Shown here: positions 50,315 through 59,522 of the stretch, one piece after another
How positions within the stretch are numbered: position 1 is the first letter of the stretch
How the letters are laid out: every line of letters starts with the position of its first letter
Assembly: GCA_963781955.1 (NCBI GenBank)
Contig: CAWAHU010000001.1
Span: 496,001 to 560,000 of the forward strand
From: Bog-473 sp963781955
Lineage (GTDB): Bacteria > Actinomycetota > Acidimicrobiia > Acidimicrobiales > RAAP-2
Reading direction: 5' to 3'
DNA length: 64,000 nucleotides
The notes under the pieces: generated by a model
The model's database searches: none
Seen by the model: the letters and a program-made list of their open reading frames with translations, nothing else
What the model was told of the DNA's origin: nothing
Program-made: the position numbers and the translations under genes

Positions 50315-51808
50315 TCAGTCGTATCCGCCGGTGAACAGGCTGGGGTGGGGACGCGCCGGCGGCGTCTCGAAGAAGGGGCGGACGTGGGTCTCCATCAGCT
50401 CTTCGACCACCGGGGCGGCCTGGGGGTCGCCGAGGAGGTCGTGGTCCTCGGCCGGGTCCTCGAGCAGGTCGAAGAGCTGGCAGGCCGCCAGCGCGTCCTC
50501 GTCGACGACCAGCTTGTAGCGGTCGGTCTCGAAGGCGGCAAAGCCCCAGTTCTCGCTGATCGACACCGCGCGCCCGGGCCCGGCGGCTGCCCCCTCGGGG
50601 CCCAGCGTGGCGAGAAGGGAACGGCCTTCGCTACCCGGGACGTCGGGCGCGCCGGCGATGGCCCGGATCGTGGCCGGGACGTCGAGATGCTCGACCAGCG
50701 CGTCGACCACGCGGGGCTCACAGCCTCCGGGTGGCCGGACGATCAACGGGACGCGCACGGCGGGCTCGTAGAGGACGCACTTGGACATCAGCCCGTGGTT
50801 CCCGGCCATCTCGCCGTGGTCGCTCGTGTAGACGACCCAGGTGTTCTCCAGGAGGCCCTTGGTGCGGAGGGCCCCGACCATGCGGCCGACGGCGTCGTCG
50901 ATCACCGAGATATCGGCGGCGTAGGAGCGCCGCATGCCCAAGATGGCGTCGTCGGTCATGGTCTCAGAGTCAGACACCCACAAGAAGCTGTTGAGGAGCG
51001 CGCCGTAGCGCCCCGTGCCCTCGATCCGGGGCCGGTGGGTGGAGCTCGGCATGGAGATGTCGACGCCGTCGAACCGCCGGACCGCCTCGGCGGGCGCGTC
51101 CCACGGGTCGTGGGGGCCGGGGAAGCCGACGAAGAGGAAGAAGGGCTGCGGTCGGTCGTAGCGCAGGATCCAGTCGACTGCCTGCTGGCCGTGCCAGGCG
51201 TCGACGTAGGCGTCGAGCGGCAACGGCATGGGCGTCGAGTCCCACATGGGCACGCACTTGGTGGCGTTCTGCCCGTCCTCGTTCTCCCCCTGGTAGCTGC
51301 GGTCGGCGACATGCTTCTTGTAGGCATCGAGCAGGCCCCGCGCGGTGAGGAAGTCGGTGTAGCGCGTCGGGATCTTGCCGATGAACTTGTCGCCGGTCTC
51401 GAAGACCTCGGCGAAGCCGAGCGCTTCGAGGCGTCCCGCCATGTCGTCGATGTGCGACACCGAGAGGTCCTCGTCGAGGTACAGGTGGGCCTTTCCGAGC
51501 AGCGAGGTGTGGTAACCGGTCTCGCGCAGCGCCCGCACGTAGGTGGGGCTGTCGGGCGCGATCTCGCCCCAGTTGGTGTACACGCCGTGGTCGCGCACGT
51601 AACGCTCCGACATGAACGAGGCGCGGGCCGGCATGCACAGCGGTCCCTGGCACGAGACCCGCGAGAAGCGCACGCCGTCGGCGGCCAGGGCGTCCAGCGA
51701 CGGGGTCACTGTGCCGGCGTCGCCGGCGCAACCCATCATGTCGGCCCGGTGCTGATCGGACATGACGAGGAGGATGTTGGGCGGGGCCGTGGTCACGCGA
51801 CGGATCAT
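50315..51808 (-). CDS. Type I sulfatase
   Basis: A 497-aa sulfatase/alkaline-phosphatase-superfamily hydrolase. The active-site Cys58 is in GPLCMPARASF (C-x-P-x-R), to be converted to formylglycine by a separate maturase. Metal ligands appear in ILLVMSDQHRADMMG and VVYTSDHGEMAGNHG; LLGKAHLYLDED and FVGFPGPHDPWDAP fit the family. No signal peptide, so it seems cytoplasmic. Substrate may be choline sulfate-like or another sulfate ester. ATG at 51808 chosen; GTG at 51796 is possible. No maturase gene in the window. Confidence 0.92.
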   Translation of the reverse strand: MIRRVTTAPPNILLVMSDQHRADMMGCAGDAGTVTPSLDALAADGVRFSRVSCQGPLCMPARASFMSERYVRDHGVYTNWGEIAPDSPTYVRALRETGYHTSLLGKAHLYLDEDLSVSHIDDMAGRLEALGFAEVFETGDKFIGKIPTRYTDFLTARGLLDAYKKHVADRSYQGENEDGQNATKCVPMWDSTPMPLPLDAYVDAWHGQQAVDWILRYDRPQPFFLFVGFPGPHDPWDAPAEAVRRFDGVDISMPSSTHRPRIEGTGRYGALLNSFLWVSDSETMTDDAILGMRRSYAADISVIDDAVGRMVGALRTKGLLENTWVVYTSDHGEMAGNHGLMSKCVLYEPAVRVPLIVRPPGGCEPRVVDALVEHLDVPATIRAIAGAPDVPGSEGRSLLATLGPEGAAAGPGRAVSISENWGFAAFETDRYKLVVDEDALAACQLFDLLEDPAEDHDLLGDPQAAPVVEELMETHVRPFFETPPARPHPSLFTGGYD

Positions 51809-51861
51809 CGCGCGGATCGGGTGTTCCCGGCGCCCCGCTGCCATCGGGCACACTGGTCGCC

Positions 51862-53516
<1,655 letters not shown>

Positions 53517-53541
<25 letters not shown>

Positions 53542-54293
53542 GGGCGCCGGGGGCCGGGGGCGATCCACGGGGCCCGTACGTGGTCGTACGCGGCGAAGCA
53601 CGGGGGTCCCGGTGCCACCCACAGCTGAGGCTTGGCGTCGGCGGGGACTCGGACCAGGCACGACGAGCGCGTGCCGTAATCGTCGAGGTGGACGCAGTTG
53701 GCCGCCTGTGGGCGGTCGTCACCTTCAGGGTTCTTGTGATCGGCGAGCACGCGGCGGAATGCCTGTATCACCTCGTCGCCGCTCGTCGGCGAGCCCAGCG
53801 CGGCCCGCACCAAGTCGACTTTGTGCGAGGGGGCGCCGAGCATGCGGTTCTCGAGGACGTGCACACCGGGCTCGAGCGCGCGCGCCATGGCCGCGTCCTC
53901 GGTGAAGTCGACGAAATACAAGGCCGAGCGGTCGCCCACGAGCAGCCAGGCGCCGTTGAAGTCCGCCGGCCGGTACTCGTCGACGAATGCGCTGACCGCG
54001 TCGGCCGCGGTGTCGTAGCGGGTCAGGGCCAGGGGGAGCTCGCCACGAGAGCGCTTGGTTGGGTCCTTGGCCGCACCGAGCGGTTGGTTCGTGAGGCCGG
54101 CGAACACACCGGACTCATTGACGGCCAGCCAGGTCCCGCCCGACAGCTCGTCACGGCCCCCCAGGATCCGGGGCGGGCCCGCCTCGAGCAAAGTCATCGG
54201 CGTCGCCGGCCGGTCGAGGAACTCGTCGCGGTTGGCGCCGACGATCAGCGGCTCGTCGGGGTCGACCCTCGATGCGACGACCAGGAGGCACAC
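53517..54293 (-). CDS. NRDE-family (TANGO2-like) protein
   Basis: A 258-aa soluble protein. MCLLVVASRVDPDEPLIVGA with Cys2 as N-terminal residue after Met removal, and the name-giving NRDEFLDRP; LSGGTWLAVNESGVFAGLTN follows. These are features of the NRDE/TANGO2 family, an Ntn-like fold linked to heme or lipid homeostasis in eukaryotes. GTG at 54293. Its 3' end overlaps ettA by 25 bp tail to tail. Confidence 0.9.
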
Positions 54294-54332
54294 GACACTG
54301 ACACTACCGAGGGCTGCGGTAGCGTCTTCTCC

Positions 54333-55070
54333 ATGCGATCACGCGCCGCCTCCACCGTCCTCGCCGTCGCCGTCGTCGGTGCCCTGGCCCTGGTGCCGGC
54401 GCTCTCGGCCTCGGCCAAGCCGTCCCCCTTCAACGTCAAGAACTTCAAGAACAGCCTGAACCGGACCAAGAACCTGACCTACGAGGCCGAGTACACCTCG
54501 GGGGGCAGTGGGCAGTCGAGCACGGTTACCATCGCCCAGTCGCCCCCGAAGTCCGCCTTCGTCACGTCCTCGGGCAGCGTCATCAACACCGGCAACGGGA
54601 CCTACTACTGCAGTTCGGGCTCGGGCGGGTCTGGGAACAGCGGGAACTCGGGGAGCTCAGGCTCGGGTAACTCGGGCAACAGCGGCGCGTCGAAGGTCAC
54701 CTGTCTCTCGACGTCGATGTCGAACCCGCTGCTGGGCGTGATGAACGCCTTCAGCTCGCAGGCGGTCATGGACGCTCTCGGCTCAATCAAGACGGGCATC
54801 ATCGCCCGGGTCCTCGGCATCAAGGTGACCTACTCGTCGGCCACCTTCGCCGGGCAGCCTTCGAACTGCGTCTCGATCAGCCGGAAGAGCAGCTTCGTCA
54901 AGTACTGCGTGACCAAGCAGGGGGTCCTGTCCTACACCGGCACCTCGAAGAGCCAGTACTTCAAGCTGACCACGTACTCGTCGAAACCCCCCGCCAGCCT
55001 CTTCCAGATCCCCTCGAACGCCACCGTCAACACACTGCCGGCGGGCTTGGGCGGCTCGACGTCGGGCTGA
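54333..55070 (+). CDS. Secreted protein with Cys-flanked Gly/Ser/Asn insert
   Basis: A 245-aa exported protein. Signal peptide MRSRAASTVLAVAVVGALAL with cleavage near SASA. Two lobes (NVKNFKNSLNRTKNLTYEAE and YSSATFAGQPSNCVSISRKS) resemble a LolA/LppX-like curved beta-sheet, but I cannot confirm this. Between them is a disulfide-capable loop: YYC, then a GSGGSGNSGNSG-type run, then KVTC. Two more Cys lie in the second lobe. ATG at 54333. A purported lipid-carrier role is speculative. Confidence 0.75.
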   Translation: MRSRAASTVLAVAVVGALALVPALSASAKPSPFNVKNFKNSLNRTKNLTYEAEYTSGGSGQSSTVTIAQSPPKSAFVTSSGSVINTGNGTYYCSSGSGGSGNSGNSGSSGSGNSGNSGASKVTCLSTSMSNPLLGVMNAFSSQAVMDALGSIKTGIIARVLGIKVTYSSATFAGQPSNCVSISRKSSFVKYCVTKQGVLSYTGTSKSQYFKLTTYSSKPPASLFQIPSNATVNTLPAGLGGSTSG

Positions 55071-55099
55071 CGCCCGCTCGAGCACCATCCGTCCGACGC

Positions 55100-55681
55100 G
55101 TGGCAGACCGCTGGACCGACAGCGACGCCCCCCGGGGTGCCGCCTACGACCGGCGTTTCAAGGACCTCGCGGCAGCCGGCGTCGACGTCCACGGCGAGGC
55201 GGCGCTCGTCGACGCCTACGAGCCGGTCTGGGTCCTCGACGCCGGCTGTGGGACCGGGCGCGTGGCCATCGAGCTACACCGCCGGGGGCGCCACGTGGTC
55301 GGCACCGATGTTGACGAGACCATGCTGTCCCAGGCGCGCGCCGAGGCCCCGTCCCTCGAGTGGGTACGCGGCGACCTCGCCGATCCCACCTTGGACTTCG
55401 GGCGCACCTTCGACGTCGTGGTCATGGCGGGCAACGTCCTCATCTTCGTGGCGCTCGGGACCGAGGAGCAGGTGATCGCCAACGCGGCTCGCTGGCTGCA
55501 CCCCGGCGGTCGCCTGGTGACCGGGTACTCGCTCCAGCCTGGGGGTTTCGGCCCAGCCGAGCACGACCTCGCCGCCTCACGGGTCGGGTTCGTGCTCGAG
55601 GACCGCTGGTCCACCTGGGACCGCGCGCCCTCCGGACCGGGTGACCGCTACGCCGTCACCGTCCACCGCTGGGACGCCTGA
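55100..55681 (+). CDS. SAM-dependent methyltransferase (class I)
   Basis: A 193-aa Rossmann-fold methyltransferase. Motif I WVLDAGCGTGRVAIEL, acidic motif II HVVGTDVDETML, motif III WVRGDLADP and post-I FDVVVMAGNVLIFV are visible. Small molecules are the likely substrates. GTG at 55100, 29 bp after the secreted protein gene. Compact for the family, with no N- or C-terminal extension. Confidence 0.88.
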   Translation: MADRWTDSDAPRGAAYDRRFKDLAAAGVDVHGEAALVDAYEPVWVLDAGCGTGRVAIELHRRGRHVVGTDVDETMLSQARAEAPSLEWVRGDLADPTLDFGRTFDVVVMAGNVLIFVALGTEEQVIANAARWLHPGGRLVTGYSLQPGGFGPAEHDLAASRVGFVLEDRWSTWDRAPSGPGDRYAVTVHRWDA

Positions 55682-55723
55682 CTCACCCCGGTCGGCGGCC
55701 AACGCAACAGAGCAGCAACTTTC

Positions 55724-55760
55724 GGCCGTCTCGGTGCACTGAATGTGCGGGGAGACGGCC
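55724..55760 (+). promoter_or_regulatory. Long perfect hairpin just upstream of Lrp/AsnC gene
   Basis: GGCCGTCTC (55724-55732) and GAGACGGCC (55752-55760) are exact reverse complements; inside, GCAC and GTGC can pair around TGAAT. The structure ends 18 bp before the start ATG, with a TTAGGC tandem pair between. It could be a dyad operator for the encoded regulator or an mRNA hairpin; it also fits a terminator for the methyltransferase gene, though no T tract follows. Confidence 0.6.
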
Positions 55761-55778
55761 ATCATTAGGCTTAGGCCC

Positions 55779-56258
55779 ATGGGAACAGAGGATCTTGATC
55801 CGATCGACCACCAGATCATCGAGCTGCTCTCTCACAACGCCAGGCGGACCATGGCCGACATCGGCGAGCAGGTATCGCTCTCGGCCTCGGCCGTCACCCG
55901 GCGCATCGAGCGTCTCGAGCGCACCGGGGTGATCGCCGGCTACACCGTGGTGGTGGACCACCGCAAGGCCGGCCGTCCGATCCAGGCGTTCACCGAGGTG
56001 CGCTTCGCCGGCACGGCGGACCTGCACGAGATCAAGGAGACGGCCATGCAGCTCTCCGAGGTCCAGGCAGTGTTCACGACGGCGGGGGATCCCGACGCAC
56101 TGGTCTGGCTGCAGGTGCCCGACGTCGAGCGACTGGGCCAGGTGATCGAGCAGCTTCGACGCCGCGGCCGAGTCACCGGCACCAAGACGCTCATCGTGCT
56201 CGACACGTGGTCACGGCACCGGGCGCTCGAGGCGAACGGCCTTCCGGTCAACTCGTAG
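55779..56258 (+). CDS. Lrp/AsnC-family transcriptional regulator
   Basis: A 159-aa regulator. N-terminal winged HTH LDPIDHQIIELLSHNARRTM and IGEQVSLSASAVTRRIERLE, then a C-terminal RAM-type domain with AFTEVRFAGTADLHEIKETA and VFTTAGDPDALVWLQVPDVE. Proteins of this type form octamers and respond to amino acids or related effectors. ATG at 55779 starts the domain; an earlier ATG at 55743 would lie inside the hairpin. Target genes are unknown, but autoregulation is likely. Confidence 0.92.
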   Translation: MGTEDLDPIDHQIIELLSHNARRTMADIGEQVSLSASAVTRRIERLERTGVIAGYTVVVDHRKAGRPIQAFTEVRFAGTADLHEIKETAMQLSEVQAVFTTAGDPDALVWLQVPDVERLGQVIEQLRRRGRVTGTKTLIVLDTWSRHRALEANGLPVNS

Positions 56259-56280
56259 CGGGCCGGCCGGGCACCAGCTG

Positions 56281-57315
56281 ATGCCGTGGGGTCCGGTCTG
56301 CCGGGTGCCCACCACGGCGGCGGCCACCCGCCTGGTGCCCGTGCTCGTGATGACCGCCCTGCTCACCGCCGGGTGCGGCGCGGCCCGAGGACCGGCGGCG
56401 CGGGGTGCGAGCACCGCGGCGACGCACCGCCACGGCGCCGGCCGGACCGCGCCGGCCGGTTCATGGCGCCCAGCCCGCCAGCCCGTCCCGGGGGCAGACT
56501 TCTCCGTGGTGTCGTGCCCGGTGCGCGGCGCCTGCCTGGCGGGGACCACGGGTGGGCAGACCTACCGGGTCTCGGGCCTGGCCTCGACCCCCGTGTCCTC
56601 CGTCACGCCGGGCTCACCCCAGGGCACCTCCTGGCTGTCGTGCTCGTCGGCGGGGCTCTGTGCGGCGGCGCCGGACACCGACCAGGTGACCCTGCTGGGG
56701 GGGTCGGCGTGGCAGCCGCCGGTGACGCTGCCCGGCGCCCAGGGCGTCACGGCTGTCGCCTGTGCCGTTCCGACGTTCTGCATCGTGATCGACGGCGAGG
56801 GCAACTCGTTCGCCTACGACGGCCGGGGGTGGTCGGGCAACCTGGGTGCCTGGGGGGCCGCGGTTCAGATCTCGTGCGTGTCACCCACCTTCTGCATGGC
56901 CGCCGAGGGAGGGCCGTCCATCTGGGACGGCCGCACGTGGTCGCGCCCGGGTCTCGTCGACCCTGAGGGCCAGCTCAACGCCGTCTCGTGTGCCACGACG
57001 AGCTTCTGCGTCCTGACCGACAGCAGTGGCGACGCCGTGACCTGGGACGGAACGTCCTTCTCGTCGCCCCGGTCCGTCGCCGCCGAGACGGCCATGTCGG
57101 GCGCCGGCAGTTCTGGGCTCACCGGGGTCTCCTGCCCCACGCCCGCGTTCTGCCGGGCCGTCGACTCGGTGGGCCGGGTCTTCGACTGGGACGGGACGAG
57201 GTGGAGCGCCGGGACCCTCATCGACCCCGGCCGCTCGCTCAGCGCCATCGCCTGCACGGTCACCCGCTTCTGTATGGCCGTGGACCGGTCCGGACACGTG
57301 CTGGTCTCGTCCTAG
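56281..57315 (+). CDS. Lipoprotein with Cys-paired propeller-like repeats
   Basis: A 344-aa protein. Lipobox LLTAGC with Cys32. The mature part has about seven repeats with spaced cysteine pairs, for example VSCPVRGACLAG, ISCVSPTFCMAAEGG, VSCATTSFCVLTDSSG, VSCPTPAFCRAVDSVG and IACTVTRFCMAVDRSG, each followed by a W-D-G-x-x-W strand. This is the same Cys-paired blade plan as the 711-aa protein at 44530-46665, without its second module. ATG at 56281, 22 bp after the regulator; GTG at 56305 is an alternative. Function unknown. Confidence 0.78.
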   Translation: MPWGPVCRVPTTAAATRLVPVLVMTALLTAGCGAARGPAARGASTAATHRHGAGRTAPAGSWRPARQPVPGADFSVVSCPVRGACLAGTTGGQTYRVSGLASTPVSSVTPGSPQGTSWLSCSSAGLCAAAPDTDQVTLLGGSAWQPPVTLPGAQGVTAVACAVPTFCIVIDGEGNSFAYDGRGWSGNLGAWGAAVQISCVSPTFCMAAEGGPSIWDGRTWSRPGLVDPEGQLNAVSCATTSFCVLTDSSGDAVTWDGTSFSSPRSVAAETAMSGAGSSGLTGVSCPTPAFCRAVDSVGRVFDWDGTRWSAGTLIDPGRSLSAIACTVTRFCMAVDRSGHVLVSS

Positions 57316-57341
57316 GCGTGCCGGGCTTCCCGGGCGAGCAG

Positions 57342-57947
57342 CTACCAGGACGCCAGCGGCGGCGACTCGCCCCGGCCGATGACCCAGGCCAGCAGACGGG
57401 CCGGGTCGGTGCGCTCGGCCAGCCGCGGCAGCTCGCGGGGTAGCCAGGCATCGACGAGCGCGCCCGGGAGCAGCACCTCGGCCAGGCCGAGATCCCCGTG
57501 GTGCACGGCCACCTCGCGCCAGCGGGAGAACACGGCCTCGCGCGAGCTCTCCACGACGCCCCGCGACGAACGGGATGGTGCGTCCCACGCCGGCTCGGGC
57601 AGCGCGGCCATGACGCGGGCCACTGCGGCCGAGCTCTGGTGCACGTCTGCCGCCAGCTCCGCCGCGGGTCGGGACGCACCGGCCTCGATGTCCGCCCGGC
57701 GTTGCTCGAGCCCGCCCGGGTACTGGTCGCGCAGCTCGCCGCGCGCCGCACCCTCGAGGCGCCACACGACGCTGTCGGCGTTGCGGGCCACGTGGGTGAG
57801 CACGTGGCCGACGCTCCATCCGGGGAGGCGGCTCGGCCGGCGCGCCACCTCGTCGTCGAGGAGCTCGTCGATCGTGGCCTCCAGGGCGGCCTGCGCGGTC
57901 AGGCAGCCCTCGATCCACGGCGCGGGCGGACCCCCGGCCACCCTCAT
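57342..57947 (-). CDS. Mycothiol-dependent maleylpyruvate isomerase-type protein (DinB-like fold)
   Basis: A 201-aa helical protein. LDDEVARRPSRLPGWSVGHV followed by LTHVARNADSVVW is the N-terminal DinB-like metal-binding helix bundle seen in mycothiol-dependent maleylpyruvate isomerases. The metal ligands would be His in GHVLTHV and AVHHGDLGLAE. ATG at 57947 overlaps the PLP enzyme's stop by 4 nt (ATGA), so both are cotranslated. The mycothiol link supports Actinobacteria. Actual substrate is uncertain, as many paralogues are uncharacterised. Confidence 0.82.
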   Translation of the reverse strand: MRVAGGPPAPWIEGCLTAQAALEATIDELLDDEVARRPSRLPGWSVGHVLTHVARNADSVVWRLEGAARGELRDQYPGGLEQRRADIEAGASRPAAELAADVHQSSAAVARVMAALPEPAWDAPSRSSRGVVESSREAVFSRWREVAVHHGDLGLAEVLLPGALVDAWLPRELPRLAERTDPARLLAWVIGRGESPPLASW

Positions 57948-59347
57948 GTGGCAGGGAGCGCGGACTGCCCGTCGAGCATGTCGGCCATGACCGACCGGAT
58001 GAACTCGTCCGCCTCGTCGGTCATTCCGCCCGCCACGCCGCCGTAGATGGCGCCCGACCGCGGTGCCTCGGTGGCGTGCTCCTCGGCGTATGCCACGGCG
58101 TCGGTCAGATCTGCAGCGAACTGGTCGGCCACCCCCGGCTGGGTCTGGGGCCGCGTGACCGCCATGTGCAGCGCGTTGGGGTACTGCTGCCCGTTGAAGC
58201 GCCAACCGCGGGCCCGCATGAAGTCGTTGACGTGGTAGATGTCGAAGGCGTCGGAGGTGAACGAGAACAGGAAGGTCGGACGGCCAACCAGGCGGAGCTG
58301 GGGGTGAGAGGTGACAGCCTCTTGCATGGCGAAGGACGTCCCGAAGATCTGCCGGGCGTACTCCAGGTAGCCGCCATGGCCCAGCTGCACCATGGCGGCC
58401 CAGGTGGCGGCGATCAGACCTCCCGAGCGGGAACCCTCCATGCCCGGAGAGGTGTACTTTCCGCCACTCCAGTCGGTCAGGTAGAAGTACTGCGCGTTAC
58501 GCAGCGCCTTGGAGCGGAACGTGAGCACCGAGGAGCCCTTGAAGGCGTAGCCGTACTTGTGGGTGTCGGCCGAGATCGAGGTGACGCCCGGCACCTGGTA
58601 GTCGAATGCGGGGATGTCGTAGCCGAGCTCTCGGCCGAACGGCAGGATGAAGCCGCCCAGGCAGGCGTCGACGTGCAGCCCGACGCCGTGGTCGAGCGCG
58701 ACATGGGACAGCTCCGCGATCGGGTCCACCGTCCCGTACCCGTAATTGCAGGCTGACCCGATCAGTGCCACCGTGTCGGCGTCCACGTGGTCGCGCACCC
58801 AGTCCACGTCGACCTGGGTGGTCACGGGATCGATGGGCGCGCGGCGCAGCTCGACGCCGAAGAGGTGGCACGCCTTGTCGAAGGCCGGATGCGCCGTCTC
58901 GGGCTTGATCACGTTGGGGTGCGTGATGCCGCGGGTCCGGGACGCGTGCTCGCGGTAGGCGAGGATGGCGTGCAGGATGCTTCCGGTGCCACCCGTGGTG
59001 ACCAGGCCGCACGGCTCGTCGCCGGCCGCCGCGCCGCCGGCCGCCGCGTCGCCGGACTGCAGGCCGAGCGTCATGGAGATGATCTCGGCCTCGAACTTCG
59101 TGGCACTCGGGCACATGTCGCGTTGGAGCACGTTGACATGAGCGAACAGCCCGAAGGCCTCGGTGAGGAAGCGGTAGTGGTCGTGGTCGCCGCAGTACAT
59201 GGTCCCCGAGCACTTCCCGGTCTCCCAGAACGCGTCCTCCTCGGCCGCCATGGTCCGCAGCTGAGACAACACCTGGTCGCGAGGTGCGCCCTCCGCGGGC
59301 AGCGAACGATTGATCGGAAACCTGTCGGCGTAGGGGTAGTCGCTCAT
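57944..59347 (-). CDS. PLP-dependent decarboxylase/lyase, sphingosine-1-phosphate-lyase-like
   Basis: A 467-aa fold-type I PLP enzyme. The PLP Lys264 lies in TSISADTHKYGYAFKGSS, nearly the motif of eukaryotic sphingosine-1-phosphate lyase (which has AP in place of AF). The segment GLVTTGGTGSILHAILAYRE binds the phosphate, and HVDACLGGFILPFG holds the cofactor Asp. Plain glutamate decarboxylases have a different Lys context. No N-terminal membrane helix is present, unlike eukaryotic enzyme. ATG at 59347. It may cleave a phosphorylated amino alcohol or decarboxylate an amino acid. First of a two-gene unit with the mycothiol-isomerase-like gene. Confidence 0.85.
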   Translation of the reverse strand: MSDYPYADRFPINRSLPAEGAPRDQVLSQLRTMAAEEDAFWETGKCSGTMYCGDHDHYRFLTEAFGLFAHVNVLQRDMCPSATKFEAEIISMTLGLQSGDAAAGGAAAGDEPCGLVTTGGTGSILHAILAYREHASRTRGITHPNVIKPETAHPAFDKACHLFGVELRRAPIDPVTTQVDVDWVRDHVDADTVALIGSACNYGYGTVDPIAELSHVALDHGVGLHVDACLGGFILPFGRELGYDIPAFDYQVPGVTSISADTHKYGYAFKGSSVLTFRSKALRNAQYFYLTDWSGGKYTSPGMEGSRSGGLIAATWAAMVQLGHGGYLEYARQIFGTSFAMQEAVTSHPQLRLVGRPTFLFSFTSDAFDIYHVNDFMRARGWRFNGQQYPNALHMAVTRPQTQPGVADQFAADLTDAVAYAEEHATEAPRSGAIYGGVAGGMTDEADEFIRSVMADMLDGQSALPAT

Positions 59348-59522
59348 CGTCGGCGCCTCCTTCGGGTGTGCCTCGTGCGCACGATCTGTGGGCCGGGCGA
59401 CTGGCGCAGGCGTCCCGATCTCGTCGACCAGGGCATTGTCGGTCGGGTCCCGGTGCCCCTGCGTTCGCGTCCGAGACTATTCCGTCGCGACGAGTCCCAT
59501 TCGGCGCCACCGCCGGTGGGCG

